Shown here one piece after another: positions 35,320 through 44,101 of a DNA stretch of 55,359 nt. The DNA is from Actinomycetota bacterium (GTDB taxonomy: Bacteria > Actinomycetota > Thermoleophilia > Miltoncostaeales > Miltoncostaeaceae), in assembly GCA_963169235.1 (NCBI GenBank), contig CAUJCX010000004.1, positions 1-55,359 of the forward strand, read 5' to 3'. The position numbers and the translations under genes were made by a program. The notes below the pieces were generated by a model. The model saw nothing but the letters and a program-made list of their open reading frames with translations, had not been told where the DNA came from and ran no database searches. Position 1 is the first letter of the stretch. Each line of letters starts with the position of its first letter.

Positions 35320-36270
35320 GTGCTTTCGTCAGTGGAGATCTGTGCGGGTGCCGGAGGCCAGGCACTCGGACTTGAGCGCGCGGGCTTTGGCCATGAGGTG
35401 TTGGTGGAGAACGACGATCACGCCTGCGCGACCCTGCGTGTGAACCGGCCCAAATGGAACGTCGAGCACGCTGACGTCACGACCTGGTCCGGAGCGGGAT
35501 ACGACCACGTGGACTTGTTCGCGGGTGGGGTCCCATGCCCCCCATTCAGCAAGGCGGGCAAGCAACTGGGCGCCGACGATGAGCGCGACCTCTTCCCCAG
35601 CGCGATCAGGCTGATCGACGAGATCCGTCCCAGAGCGGTCATGCTCGAGAACGTTCGCGGGCTGCTGGACGCCGCATTCGCCACATACAGGATGTCGGTC
35701 GAGACCCAGCTCAAGGCCCTGGGCTACGTGCCCGGCTGGCGGTTGCTCAACGCCTCCGACTACGGTGTATCGCAGCTGCGTCCCCGGGTGGTGTTCGTGG
35801 GCATTCACAAGTCCGTCTCGGAGCATTTTGAGTGGCCGGCGGCGCACGCCTACGATCCTCCGAGCGTGGGGGACCTGCTTCGCGATCTCATGGCCGCCAA
35901 CGGCTGGGAGGGAGCCAACTCGTGGGCTGACCAGGCCACGACGATTGCCCCGACGCTCGTCGGTGGGTCGAAGAAGCACGGAGGCCCCGATCTCGGCCCG
36001 ACACGCGCGAGGAGGGCCTGGGCTTCGCTCGGAGTCGACGGGAAGACTCTCGCGGACGTCGCCCCTGAGGCTGGCTTCGAGGGGATGCCTCGCCTGACCG
36101 TGCGCATGGCTGCGCGCGTGCAGGGGTTCCCGGACTCATGGCACATCGGGGGTCGTAAGACTCACGCGTATCGGCAAGTAGGGAACGCGTTCCCGCCCCC
36201 CGTAGCCGAGGCGGTTGGAGGCCAGATCGCGAAAGCACTTACGGCTCGTCGCTTGTTCGCGGTCGCTTAG
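35320..36270 (+). CDS. DNA (cytosine-5-)-methyltransferase of the NgoMIV-like system
   Basis: A protein of 316 residues from a GTG start. Motif I EICAGAGGQALGLERAGF, motif IV FAGGVPCPPFSKAGKQ (catalytic Cys73), motif VI MLENVRGL, motif VIII QLRPRVVFVG, motif X QVGNAFPPPVAEAVGGQI. The target-recognition region (about 185-260) is short. The gene sits directly before an NgoMIV-type endonuclease, so I infer methylation of GCCGGC. It differs from its surroundings in base composition. Confidence 0.96.
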   Translation: MLSSVEICAGAGGQALGLERAGFGHEVLVENDDHACATLRVNRPKWNVEHADVTTWSGAGYDHVDLFAGGVPCPPFSKAGKQLGADDERDLFPSAIRLIDEIRPRAVMLENVRGLLDAAFATYRMSVETQLKALGYVPGWRLLNASDYGVSQLRPRVVFVGIHKSVSEHFEWPAAHAYDPPSVGDLLRDLMAANGWEGANSWADQATTIAPTLVGGSKKHGGPDLGPTRARRAWASLGVDGKTLADVAPEAGFEGMPRLTVRMAARVQGFPDSWHIGGRKTHAYRQVGNAFPPPVAEAVGGQIAKALTARRLFAVA

Positions 36271-37146
36271 GTGCCCGAGGGGCTTCTCTCGCAGGTCAGG
36301 TCGCAGTTCCACGCAGGCCTCATCGCCATGGGAGGCGGCCTTACCGTCGACGACGCTGGCGTCTGGAGCAACGCCGACAAGTCCAACCTTCAGAGCAAGC
36401 AGTACGCCGCGGCGATCGCTCACCGGCTGCGTGCGGACACGACTCAGGAGCGCGCCGCAGGGCAGACACTCGGGGGCAAGTTCGAGCAGGCTGTCGTGGA
36501 CTTCCTGAGCGAGACCTTCCCGGCTTTCGCGATGCTGAGGCCTGGCGACTGGTCGATCAACCGTGTTGGCAACGCCGGGAGGAAGGGGGGCGCCGTTTCG
36601 TCGTTCATCCCGTACGCGCACCTCAGAGCGCTCGACGACGCCGTCAAGAAGAACCCCGACCTGCTTTCGGTGCTCGGTAACGCCTACGCCATCAGCCCCG
36701 ACGTCATCATCACCCGCGCGCCGGTCCCGGACTCGGCCATCAACGCAACCGAGCATCTCGTCGACGACCTCCACGGAGTGCTCAGCGCCATTCGCGAGCG
36801 GGGAGACGCCCAAGACCACATCCTGCACGCCGTGGTCTCGTGCAAGTGGACGCTGCGGAGCGATCGGGCACAGAACGCCCGGTCAGAAGCCCTTAACCTC
36901 ATCCGCAACCGCAAGGGCCGGACCCCCCACATCGCCGTAGTCACGGCGGAGCCCACGCCTGCGAGGATCTCCTCGCTCGCGCTCGGCACTGGCGACATCG
37001 ACTGCGTCTACCACTTCGCACTGCCAGAACTGCGCGAGGCGGTCGCCGAGTTCGGGACGGACGAATCCAAGGAACTTCTCTCCATGATGATCGCCGGCGA
37101 CCGTCTCAAAGACATCACGGACCTCGTGCTCGACCTCACGATCTGA
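36271..37146 (+). CDS. Type II restriction endonuclease, NgoMIV family (predicted site GCCGGC)
   Basis: A protein of 291 residues from the GTG that follows the methyltransferase stop without a gap. It matches NgoMIV in its active site and recognition residues as I know them. Asp144 is in ISPDVIITR. The SCK triplet at 190-192, with a Glu 16 residues after the Ser (Glu206), corresponds to NgoMIV Asp140, Ser185, Lys187 and Glu201. Arg196-Ser-Asp-Arg199 corresponds to the R-S-D-R motif that reads the CCGG core. LRSDRAQNARSEALNLIRNRKG and SLALGTGDIDCVYHFALPEL are further strong family segments. NgoMIV cuts G^CCGGC as a tetramer. No residue is missing, so the enzyme is probably active. Confidence 0.96.
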   Translation: MPEGLLSQVRSQFHAGLIAMGGGLTVDDAGVWSNADKSNLQSKQYAAAIAHRLRADTTQERAAGQTLGGKFEQAVVDFLSETFPAFAMLRPGDWSINRVGNAGRKGGAVSSFIPYAHLRALDDAVKKNPDLLSVLGNAYAISPDVIITRAPVPDSAINATEHLVDDLHGVLSAIRERGDAQDHILHAVVSCKWTLRSDRAQNARSEALNLIRNRKGRTPHIAVVTAEPTPARISSLALGTGDIDCVYHFALPELREAVAEFGTDESKELLSMMIAGDRLKDITDLVLDLTI

Positions 37147-37184
37147 GCCCGGTCCGCGTGATCCCGGCCCGCGACCGGTCGCCG

Positions 37185-37388
37185 TCAGTACTGCGGCGGG
37201 TAGCGGTCGAGCACGTCCCGGCGGCGGGCGCGGCGGGCCGCGGCGTCCTGCTCGGAGAGGTCGCCCGACACGTCCCTCAGACGCCTCAGCGTGGCGAGGA
37301 TCTCCTCGCGGCGGGCCTCTCGGGCGCGCTCCTCGTGTCTTGCACGACGCATTGCACGGCGGGAGGAGCTGTTGTCGTCGGCAAACAT
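37185..37388 (-). CDS. Possible small basic helical protein
   Basis: A 67-residue frame between the endonuclease and mreB on the opposite strand (ATG at 37388). It is very rich in Arg, Glu and Ala with a heptad-like pattern (RRAMRRARHEERAREARREEILATLRRLRDVSGDLSEQDAAARRARRRDVL), suggesting one long helix, perhaps coiled coil. No family and no clear ribosome site were recognised. It may be a small DNA- or RNA-binding protein, or a chance frame; it is kept because it fills an otherwise empty 350-base gap. Confidence 0.35.
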   Translation of the reverse strand: MFADDNSSSRRAMRRARHEERAREARREEILATLRRLRDVSGDLSEQDAAARRARRRDVLDRYPPQY

Positions 37389-37531
37389 GGGAGCGGAATC
37401 CAAGACGTCTATGGTAGCGGAGCGCCCGGACCAGTGGAGATCACGCGGGCCAGCGGATACCGTGACGGCCGCGCCTACGCGCGGCGTGCAGGACATTTTT
37501 GTGGCGAGGCCGGGCACGGAGGGGGTCCCTC

Positions 37532-38572
37532 ATAGGCTTCTGGACGTATCTGACCGGCTTCGGTGGCCGGGACATGGCGGTGGACCTGGGCACGGCCAAC
37601 ACGCTGGTGTACGTCCGCGGCCGGGGCATCGTGCTGTCCGAACCGTCGGTGGTCGCCATCGACCTGCGCACGGCCGAGGTGCACGCGGTCGGAATCGAGG
37701 CGAAGCGCATGCTGGGGCGCACCCCCGGCAACATCACCGCCATCCGCCCCCTGAAGGACGGCGTCATCGCCGACTTCGACGTCACCGAGCAGATGCTGCG
37801 GCACTTCATCCAGAAGGTGCACCAGAACCGCTGGGCGCACCCCCGCGTGGTGGTGTGCGTGCCGTCCGGCGTCACCGGCGTCGAGAAGCGCGCGGTGGAG
37901 GAGGCCACGCTGTCGGCCGGCGCCCGCCAGGCGTACCTGATCGAGGAGCCCATGGCCGCGGCCATCGGAGCCGGCCTCCCCGTGGCGGAACCGACGGGGA
38001 ACATGATCGTCGACATCGGCGGCGGCACCACCGAGGTGGCCGTCATCTCGCTGGGCGGCATCGTGGTGGCCCAGTCGGTGCGCGTCGGCGGTGACGAGAT
38101 GGACGACGCCATCATCAACTGGGTCAAACGCGAGTACAAGCTGATGATCGGCAGCCAGACGGCCGAGGAAGTGAAGCTCGAAATCGGCTCCGCGTACCCC
38201 ATGCGCGAGGAGGTGCAGGCCGAGATCCGCGGGCGCGACATGATCTCGGGTCTGCCCAAGACGGTGGTGCTGTCGTCCGAGGAGGTGCGGGAGGCGCTGG
38301 CCGAGCCGATGGCGCAGATCGTGGACGCCGTGAAGAGCACGCTCGACAAGACACCCCCGGAGTTGGCCTCCGACATCATGGATCGTGGCATCATGCTGGC
38401 GGGCGGAGGGGCCCTGCTTCAGGGCCTCGACGAACGCCTCCGGCGCGAGACCGAGATGCCCATCCATCAGGCCGAGTCGCCGCTCACGTGCGTCGCGGTC
38501 GGGTCCGGTCGCTCGCTGGAGGAGTTCGAGGTCATGCGTCGCAGCAGCCGGGGCCGTACGCGCCGGCGGTGA
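37532..38572 (+). CDS. mreB: MreB, actin-like rod-shape protein
   Basis: About 346 residues. Actin-fold phosphate-1 loop [12 protein letters not shown], phosphate-2 [26 protein letters not shown] and adenosine motif [16 protein letters not shown]. MreB polymers under the membrane direct elongation by the RodA/PBP2 machinery encoded downstream. The start is unusual. The conserved N-terminus [13 protein letters not shown] needs initiation upstream of the ATG at 37574. The only well-placed ribosome site (ACGGAGGGGG, 37517-37526) precedes an ATA at 37532, where relatives usually have ATG. A TTG at 37499 with a weaker AGGA is the alternative and would add 11 residues. Confidence 0.95.
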   Translation: MGFWTYLTGFGGRDMAVDLGTANTLVYVRGRGIVLSEPSVVAIDLRTAEVHAVGIEAKRMLGRTPGNITAIRPLKDGVIADFDVTEQMLRHFIQKVHQNRWAHPRVVVCVPSGVTGVEKRAVEEATLSAGARQAYLIEEPMAAAIGAGLPVAEPTGNMIVDIGGGTTEVAVISLGGIVVAQSVRVGGDEMDDAIINWVKREYKLMIGSQTAEEVKLEIGSAYPMREEVQAEIRGRDMISGLPKTVVLSSEEVREALAEPMAQIVDAVKSTLDKTPPELASDIMDRGIMLAGGGALLQGLDERLRRETEMPIHQAESPLTCVAVGSGRSLEEFEVMRRSSRGRTRRR

Positions 38573-38679
38573 CCGCCCGGTTGTGGCCCGCGGGCCGGCT
38601 CACCGACCCGCCCCGACGCCCCCCGAGCAAGTGAGGACTCCTGGGAACTCAGCCGGACACACCCCTCGGCCGCCGCAAG

Positions 38680-39558
38680 GTGGCGACGCGACGCGTCGTG
38701 ATCGCCGCACTCGTCGTGGTGTGCGTCCTGCTGTTCAGCCTCTACGCGCGGGAGGGTGACGACGGCCCCCTGCACTCGCTGCAGAGCGCGGCGGGGGCCC
38801 TGACGGCCCCGTTCCAGGGCGTCGCCAGCAAGGCCGTGCGGCCGCTGCGCGACGGGTGGACCTGGGTGCGCGAGGCGTCCGACGCCCACGATCGCGTCGC
38901 CGGGCTCGAGGAGGAGCTCCGCGTCGCCCGCAGCCAGATCGCCGAGGGGCAGTACCAGAAGGCGTCCCTGGCCTCGGTGCGCGCCCTGCGGGGCGTCGGC
39001 GCCGACTGGCGCGGCGACTACGACATGGTGACCGGCGACATCATCGGCACGTCGCCGTCGCCGTGGTACGAGCGGGCCCGGCTCGACGTGGGCACGTCCG
39101 ACGGCGTCGTGGTGGGCGCGCCGGTGCTGGCGCCGACGCAGCAGGTGACGTCGGCGCTGGCGGGCACCATCACGTCGGCGTCGTCGCACGAGAGCATCGT
39201 CACGTTCATCACCGAGCCCACGTCCGGCGTGGGCGTGTACCTGCTGCCCTCGGGATCCCGCGGCCTGGCCCAGCCCAGCGCGGCGGGGCAGATGCGCATC
39301 ACGGGCATCCCCCGGCGCGACAGCGTGCGCGAGAACGACATCGCCTACACGTCGGGGCGCACGCAGCCGCTGTCGCGCCTGTCGCTGTTCCCGCGGGGCA
39401 TCCCGGTGGGCTGGGTGGCGGGTGCCGGCGGGCCCGAGAGCGACGAGGAGTACACGGTGCAGCTGACGCCGTTCGTGCGGCCGGCGAGCGTCGACTACGT
39501 CGTGGTGATGACCCCCCGCACCGAGCGCGCCAAGCAACGTGCGAGGCTGTACCGATGA
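38680..39558 (+). CDS. mreC: MreC, rod-shape-determining membrane protein
   Basis: A protein of 292 residues from the GTG at 38680. One N-terminal membrane helix (VVIAALVVVCVLLFSLYA) is followed by a coiled coil (about 60-95, DRVAGLEEELRVARSQIAEGQYQKASL) and the beta-rich periplasmic MreC domain (GDIIGTSPSPWYERARLDVGTSDGV ... FPRGIPVGWV). It links MreB to PBP2. No ribosome site precedes the GTG. The frame is open back to 38635 (GTQPDTPLGRRK), and a CTG at 38641 with AGGA upstream is possible, so the true start may lie earlier. Confidence 0.93.
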   Translation: MATRRVVIAALVVVCVLLFSLYAREGDDGPLHSLQSAAGALTAPFQGVASKAVRPLRDGWTWVREASDAHDRVAGLEEELRVARSQIAEGQYQKASLASVRALRGVGADWRGDYDMVTGDIIGTSPSPWYERARLDVGTSDGVVVGAPVLAPTQQVTSALAGTITSASSHESIVTFITEPTSGVGVYLLPSGSRGLAQPSAAGQMRITGIPRRDSVRENDIAYTSGRTQPLSRLSLFPRGIPVGWVAGAGGPESDEEYTVQLTPFVRPASVDYVVVMTPRTERAKQRARLYR

Positions 39559-39586
39559 CGGGTCCTGCGCCCCACCGGCGGACCGC

Positions 39587-40174
39587 GTGAGCACCAACCC
39601 GCCTCCCCTCATGATGATCGGCTCCGGCGAGGCCGGCGACCGCCCGCCGCTGCGCGTCGAGCGCGTCCGCCTGTGGGCCGTGGGGCTGGTGGTACTGGCC
39701 GCCGTGCTGGCCCAGGTGTCGGTGCTGCCCTGGATGCGCCTCCTGGGCGGCTGGCCCGACGTGGTGGCGGGCGCGGTGGTGGCCGTCGCGCTCCTGCGCG
39801 GCCAGCTGGTGGGCGCGGTCGCGGGCTTCGCGGGCGGCCTGATGGTGGAGCTGGCGTCCCCGGTCGGCACGCTGGGCGTCTACGCGCTCCTGTACCTCAT
39901 CGTGGGGGCGTTCGCCGGCCGCTACTGCGAGCGGGAGGAGTCGCAGTCGGTGCTGCCCGCGCTGGTCATGAACGCCGCGGCCATCGCGTTCGTGCAGGTG
40001 GGGTACGCGGCCGTGCAGGTGATGCTGGGCGGGCGCCTGCTGGTGGCCGACTTCGTGCGCGAGGTGCTGCTGCCCACGCTGGTGCTCAGCACGCTGCTGT
40101 TCCCCGTCACGCTGCTGGTGGCGCGCAAGCTGCTGGGGCGCCCGCACAACTACGAGCCCAACGCGCCGCTGTGA
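39587..40174 (+). CDS. mreD: MreD, rod-shape-determining membrane protein
   Basis: About 195 residues from a GTG at 39587, with five or six hydrophobic segments (AVGLVVLAAVLAQVSVLPWMRLLGGWPDVVAGAVVAVALLRG, typical of MreD, and later helices). It is a membrane partner of MreC in the elongasome. It starts on the stop codon of an 11-codon mini-frame that itself overlaps the mreC stop. Its own stop overlaps the start of mrdA (GTGA). Confidence 0.9.
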   Translation: MSTNPPPLMMIGSGEAGDRPPLRVERVRLWAVGLVVLAAVLAQVSVLPWMRLLGGWPDVVAGAVVAVALLRGQLVGAVAGFAGGLMVELASPVGTLGVYALLYLIVGAFAGRYCEREESQSVLPALVMNAAAIAFVQVGYAAVQVMLGGRLLVADFVREVLLPTLVLSTLLFPVTLLVARKLLGRPHNYEPNAPL

Positions 40175-42078
40175 CGCTGCGACGCCACCGACCCGGTGGG
40201 CGGGGTCCGCTGACCCCCGCCACCGCCGTGCGCATCGCCGCGCTGGGCACCGCCGCCCTGGTGCTGATGGGCGTGCTCATGGCGCGGCTGTGGTTCCTGC
40301 AGATCATCGGTGGCCAGGCGTACGCACAGCGGGCCGAGGCGAACCGCATCCGCACCGTCGACCTGCCGGCCCAGCGCGGCACCATCACCGACCGCAACGG
40401 CAAGGTGCTGGCCCGGGTGCGCGAGGGCTGGAACATCGTGGCCCGGCCGCTGGAGCTGCCCAACCCCAAGCGCCAGCTGGTGGTGCGGCGGCTGGCCGAG
40501 ATGCTCGGCACGCCGCCCCGGCCCATGCTGAAGGCCCTGGCGCAGGGACAGCAGAACTCGCCGTACGAGGCCGTGGTGCTCGAGGACGACGTGCCGCTCG
40601 ACATCCGCACCGCGTTCGTCGAGCGCCAGCGTGATTTCCCGGGCGTCGCGGTCGAGCGCAGCTACGTGCGCACGTATCCCGACGGCGAGCTGGCCGCGCA
40701 CGTGCTGGGCACGGTCGGGCCGATCTACCGCGAGCACGTCACGTCGTACCGCGACCAGGGCTACCTGGGCAACGAGACCGTGGGCCACACGGGCATCGAG
40801 GCGCAGTACGAGAGCTATCTCAGGGGCACCCGCGGCGAGCTGCGGGTCGAGGTCAACGTCGCCGGCCAGCCCGTGGGTCGCGGCATCCTCTCGAGTCGGT
40901 CGCCCACGCCGGGCAACACGCTGGTGCTCAGCCTCGACGCCAAGCTGCAGGCCGCCCTGCAGGCGCAGCTCTACCAGCGGGTCGAGGGCAGCGCGGCCAC
41001 CGGGGCAGCCGGCGTGGCGATGAACCCGCAGACGGGCGAGGTACTGGCCATGGCCTCGTACCCCACGTTCAACCCCGAGGACTACGCGCGCTCGCGGGTG
41101 AAGCGGCTGACCGCATACCAGAACTCCAAGCGCCAGCCGCTGACGAACCGCGCCGACGAGGGCCTGTACCCGCCGGCGTCCACCATGAAGATCGTCACGC
41201 TGGCCTCGGCCCTCCAGACGGGCATCGTGAAGCCCGGCGCCGTGCTGCTGTCGGACTCCAGCGTCGAGCTGTGGGGTCGCAACTGGATCAACTTCGGCAA
41301 GGAGTACCAGGGCTACCTGAGCCTGCCGCAGGCGCTCGAGCAGTCCAGCGACACCATCTTCTACGGCTTCGGCGACAAGTTCTTCCGCCGCTACCGTTCC
41401 AACGGCGTCGAGCTTCAGCAGCGCTGGGCGCACGACTTCGGGCTGGGGCAGAAGACCGGCATCGACCTCCCCGACGAGGCCGACGGCCGCATCCCCGACA
41501 AGCAGTGGAAGCGCACGTACCCGTTCCCCGACGGCTACCAGCGCCAGTGGCTGCCCGGCGACAACATCAACATGGCGGTCGGCCAGGGTGACGTGCTGGT
41601 GACGCCGCTGCAGATGGCCGTGGCGTACTCGGTGATCGCCAACGGCGGCCACCGCGTGGTGCCCACGCTGGGCAAGCGCATCGAGACGCCAGCGGGCTCG
41701 CTGGTGCGCCAGCTGTCCGGCACGAAGGCCTCGACGCCGGTGACGCTGTCGCCGTCGACGCTGTCCATCATCCGCGAGGGGCTGCGGGGCGTCACCAGCG
41801 GTCCGGGGGGCACCGCGACCGGGGTGTTCGGACCCGTGCCGCTGAAGGGCGGCTTCGCGGGCAAGACCGGCACCGGCGAGAACTACGGCCGCGAGGACCA
41901 CTCGTGGTTCGTCGGGTACGCGCCGGCCGACAACCCCAAGATCGTCGTGGCCATCGTGGTCGCCAACGGCGGCACGGGCGCCAGCGCGGCGGCTCCCGCC
42001 GTGTGTGCCACGATGGGCGAGTACCTGGGCTACGACCCGGGCCTGTGCGGCGTCGCGCCGCCCAAGAAGACCAACTGA
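40171..42078 (+). CDS. mrdA: Penicillin-binding protein 2 (class B transpeptidase of elongation)
   Basis: About 635 residues from a GTG overlapping mreD. One N-terminal helix (ALGTAALVLMGVLMARLWFLQI) is followed by the PBP dimerisation domain (QRGTITDRNGKVLA ... GHTGIEAQYESYLRGTRG) and the transpeptidase domain. Active-site motifs: SxxK as PPASTMKI, SxN as SSD (EQSSDTIFY) and KTG as AGKTGTGEN. It crosslinks peptidoglycan during side-wall growth, with RodA, encoded immediately downstream, as glycosyltransferase. Confidence 0.97.
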   Translation: MTLRRHRPGGRGPLTPATAVRIAALGTAALVLMGVLMARLWFLQIIGGQAYAQRAEANRIRTVDLPAQRGTITDRNGKVLARVREGWNIVARPLELPNPKRQLVVRRLAEMLGTPPRPMLKALAQGQQNSPYEAVVLEDDVPLDIRTAFVERQRDFPGVAVERSYVRTYPDGELAAHVLGTVGPIYREHVTSYRDQGYLGNETVGHTGIEAQYESYLRGTRGELRVEVNVAGQPVGRGILSSRSPTPGNTLVLSLDAKLQAALQAQLYQRVEGSAATGAAGVAMNPQTGEVLAMASYPTFNPEDYARSRVKRLTAYQNSKRQPLTNRADEGLYPPASTMKIVTLASALQTGIVKPGAVLLSDSSVELWGRNWINFGKEYQGYLSLPQALEQSSDTIFYGFGDKFFRRYRSNGVELQQRWAHDFGLGQKTGIDLPDEADGRIPDKQWKRTYPFPDGYQRQWLPGDNINMAVGQGDVLVTPLQMAVAYSVIANGGHRVVPTLGKRIETPAGSLVRQLSGTKASTPVTLSPSTLSIIREGLRGVTSGPGGTATGVFGPVPLKGGFAGKTGTGENYGREDHSWFVGYAPADNPKIVVAIVVANGGTGASAAAPAVCATMGEYLGYDPGLCGVAPPKKTN

Positions 42079-43247
42079 TGACCACCCTCACCCAGACACC
42101 CCGCGCCCACCAGCACAACGCGGTCACCGAGCGGGCCCGCGGCGTGCTGGGAAGCGTCGACTGGATCCTGCTGGCCGCGGTCGCGGCCCTGTCGGCCCTC
42201 AGCCTGTACACCATCGATGTCGCCACCGCGTCCGACTTCGGCGGCTCCGGCTTCTACGTCAACCGCCAGGCCGTCTTCCTCGTCGTCGGCGTCGTCGTGC
42301 TGGTGGCCGCCGCCGTGTTCGACACCGAACGGGCGCAGGGCATGCCGTGGGTGCTGCTGGGCTCGCTCCTGGGGGCCCTCGCGGTGGTGTACGCCATCGG
42401 GTCGACGGTCAACGGCTCCCGGCGCTGGATCGACCTGGGCCCGTTCAGCATGCAGCCGTCCGAGATGGGCAAGGTGCTGATGATCGTGATCCTCGCGGGT
42501 CTGGCGCTGGAGCGGGTGGGCGAGATGGAGCCGGGCCGCCTCACGCTGTTCCTGGGCGGCATCACCGTGGTTCCCGCGATCGTCGTGTTCCTGCAGCCCG
42601 ACCTGGGCACCGCCCTGGTGTACTTCGCCGTCTACATCGGCGTGCTGGTGATGATCCTCACCCCGTGGCAGCACTTCGCCGTGATGGGGGCGGGGCTCGT
42701 CGCCGTGGTGCTGGTGGTGATGGTGGTGCTGCCCGCCGTGGGCCTGCCCGTGCTGAAGGAGTACCAGCAGGGACGCCTGACGTCGTTCATCGATCCCACC
42801 GCCGATCCCGACGGCACCGGCTATCAGATCAACCAGGCCAAGATCGCCATCGGCTCGGGCGGGGCGGCGGGCAAGGGCCGCGAGGGCGCCACCCAGGCGA
42901 CCAACGAGTTCCTCCCCGAGCACCAGACGGACTTCATCTTCGCCGTGGTGGGCGAGGTGTTCGGGTTCGTCGGCACCGCGGGCGTCGTGGCGCTGTTCGG
43001 CATCATCATCTGGAGGGCGCTGCGCATCACCGCGCGCGCGGCGACACAATTCGAGCAGGTGGTGGCCGGAGGGCTCGCCACTCTGTTTATCTTCCAGGCG
43101 TTCGTCAACATCGGCATGAACATCGGCATCATGCCCGTCACCGGAATCCCGCTCCCGTTCATGAGCTACGGCGGATCACACACACTCACCAACATGGGGG
43201 CCATCGGCATCCTGCTGGCCATCAACCGGCGCCGGGTGGGCATCTGA
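42078..43247 (+). CDS. rodA: RodA, SEDS-family peptidoglycan glycosyltransferase
   Basis: About 389 residues with roughly ten helices. SEDS signatures: SRRWIDLGPFSMQPSEMGKVLMI, LQPDLGTALVYF, the QTDFIFAVVGEVFGFVG segment with its conserved Asp, and GIPLPFMSYGGSHTLTNMGAIGILL. The ATG shares one base with the mrdA stop (TGATG). It polymerises lipid II into glycan strands in complex with PBP2. Confidence 0.97.
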   Translation: MTTLTQTPRAHQHNAVTERARGVLGSVDWILLAAVAALSALSLYTIDVATASDFGGSGFYVNRQAVFLVVGVVVLVAAAVFDTERAQGMPWVLLGSLLGALAVVYAIGSTVNGSRRWIDLGPFSMQPSEMGKVLMIVILAGLALERVGEMEPGRLTLFLGGITVVPAIVVFLQPDLGTALVYFAVYIGVLVMILTPWQHFAVMGAGLVAVVLVVMVVLPAVGLPVLKEYQQGRLTSFIDPTADPDGTGYQINQAKIAIGSGGAAGKGREGATQATNEFLPEHQTDFIFAVVGEVFGFVGTAGVVALFGIIIWRALRITARAATQFEQVVAGGLATLFIFQAFVNIGMNIGIMPVTGIPLPFMSYGGSHTLTNMGAIGILLAINRRRVGI

Positions 43248-44101
43248 TGGCGCGCACGCCGCCCGGCCTGGTGAAGCGCGGCATGAAGACCGGCTTCGCG
43301 AAGGGCAAGCCCATGGGGCTCGCCGTCGTCATGTCGGCGCGCGGAGCGGCCCGCGACGGCAGCGTGAGCGTGGTCGACGCGGGCGACCCGGAGGCCACGG
43401 CCGTCGTCAGCACCGCGCTGGGTGCCGCCGTGCGGGCCCCGGTCAACGACGACCTCATCGTGTGCGTGCTGGCCGGGCCGGGGGCGCGCCTGGCCAACGT
43501 CTCGTCCCGGCTCGTCGAGCAGCGACGCGCGGGCGGCGACGTGCTGGTGGCGGTGGTGGGCGACGCGGTGCAGCGTCGCGACCACGTGGAGGCGCTGCGG
43601 GCCGAGCCCGACCTGGGCGTCGGCGTCGCCGTGCCCCTGCCGGGTCTCGACTCCCAGAGCCTCGAGACGCTGCGCGACGCCGTGGTGAAGCGGCTGGGCC
43701 CCACCGCGGTCTCGGTGGCCCGCGGCAGCGCGCCCCTGCGCGAGACCGCCACCCGCGGCCTCGTCGAGCGCGGCGCGATGCGCGCCGGCGTCGTCGCGGC
43801 CCTCTCCGGTTCCAAGGCGGCGTCCCCGGTGCTGGCGGCACTGCAGGCGCGGATGGCCGCCGACGTCTCCAACCTGGCCGGCGATCAGCCCCAGGGTGTT
43901 CAGGCGGCACAGGCGGCGGGAGTCGCCCTGTCCGCCCCCGTATGGCGGCAGGTGGCGCGCTCGCTGAGCGCGGCAGTGCCGAGCTGGAGGCCCGCGATCC
44001 GCGCGGGCATCGCGTATGGCGTCACCCGGCTCGTGGGCCTGGTGGCGACGCGGCTCCGGCGCAGCCCCAACCATTCCGACGCCTCCGAGGAGGAGCGCTG
44101 A
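43247..44101 (+). CDS. Unknown protein between rodA and RNase E/G, DUF697-like C-terminus
   Basis: About 284 residues, sharing one base with the rodA stop. The N-terminal half (LIVCVLAGPGARLANVSSRLVEQRRAGGDVLVAVVGDAVQRRDHVEALRAEPDLGVGVAVPLPGLD ... LRDAVVKRLG) is an alpha/beta pattern reminiscent of an Era-like domain without any GTP-binding motif. The C-terminal part (MAADVSNLAG ... AAGVALSAPVWRQVARSLSAAVPSWRPAIRAGIAYGVTRLVGLVATRL) resembles the DUF697 region that follows such GTPases and carries a weakly hydrophobic segment. Its position between rodA and the RNase suggests an envelope or RNA-linked role. The domain similarity is my inference by eye. Confidence 0.85.
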   Translation: MARTPPGLVKRGMKTGFAKGKPMGLAVVMSARGAARDGSVSVVDAGDPEATAVVSTALGAAVRAPVNDDLIVCVLAGPGARLANVSSRLVEQRRAGGDVLVAVVGDAVQRRDHVEALRAEPDLGVGVAVPLPGLDSQSLETLRDAVVKRLGPTAVSVARGSAPLRETATRGLVERGAMRAGVVAALSGSKAASPVLAALQARMAADVSNLAGDQPQGVQAAQAAGVALSAPVWRQVARSLSAAVPSWRPAIRAGIAYGVTRLVGLVATRLRRSPNHSDASEEER

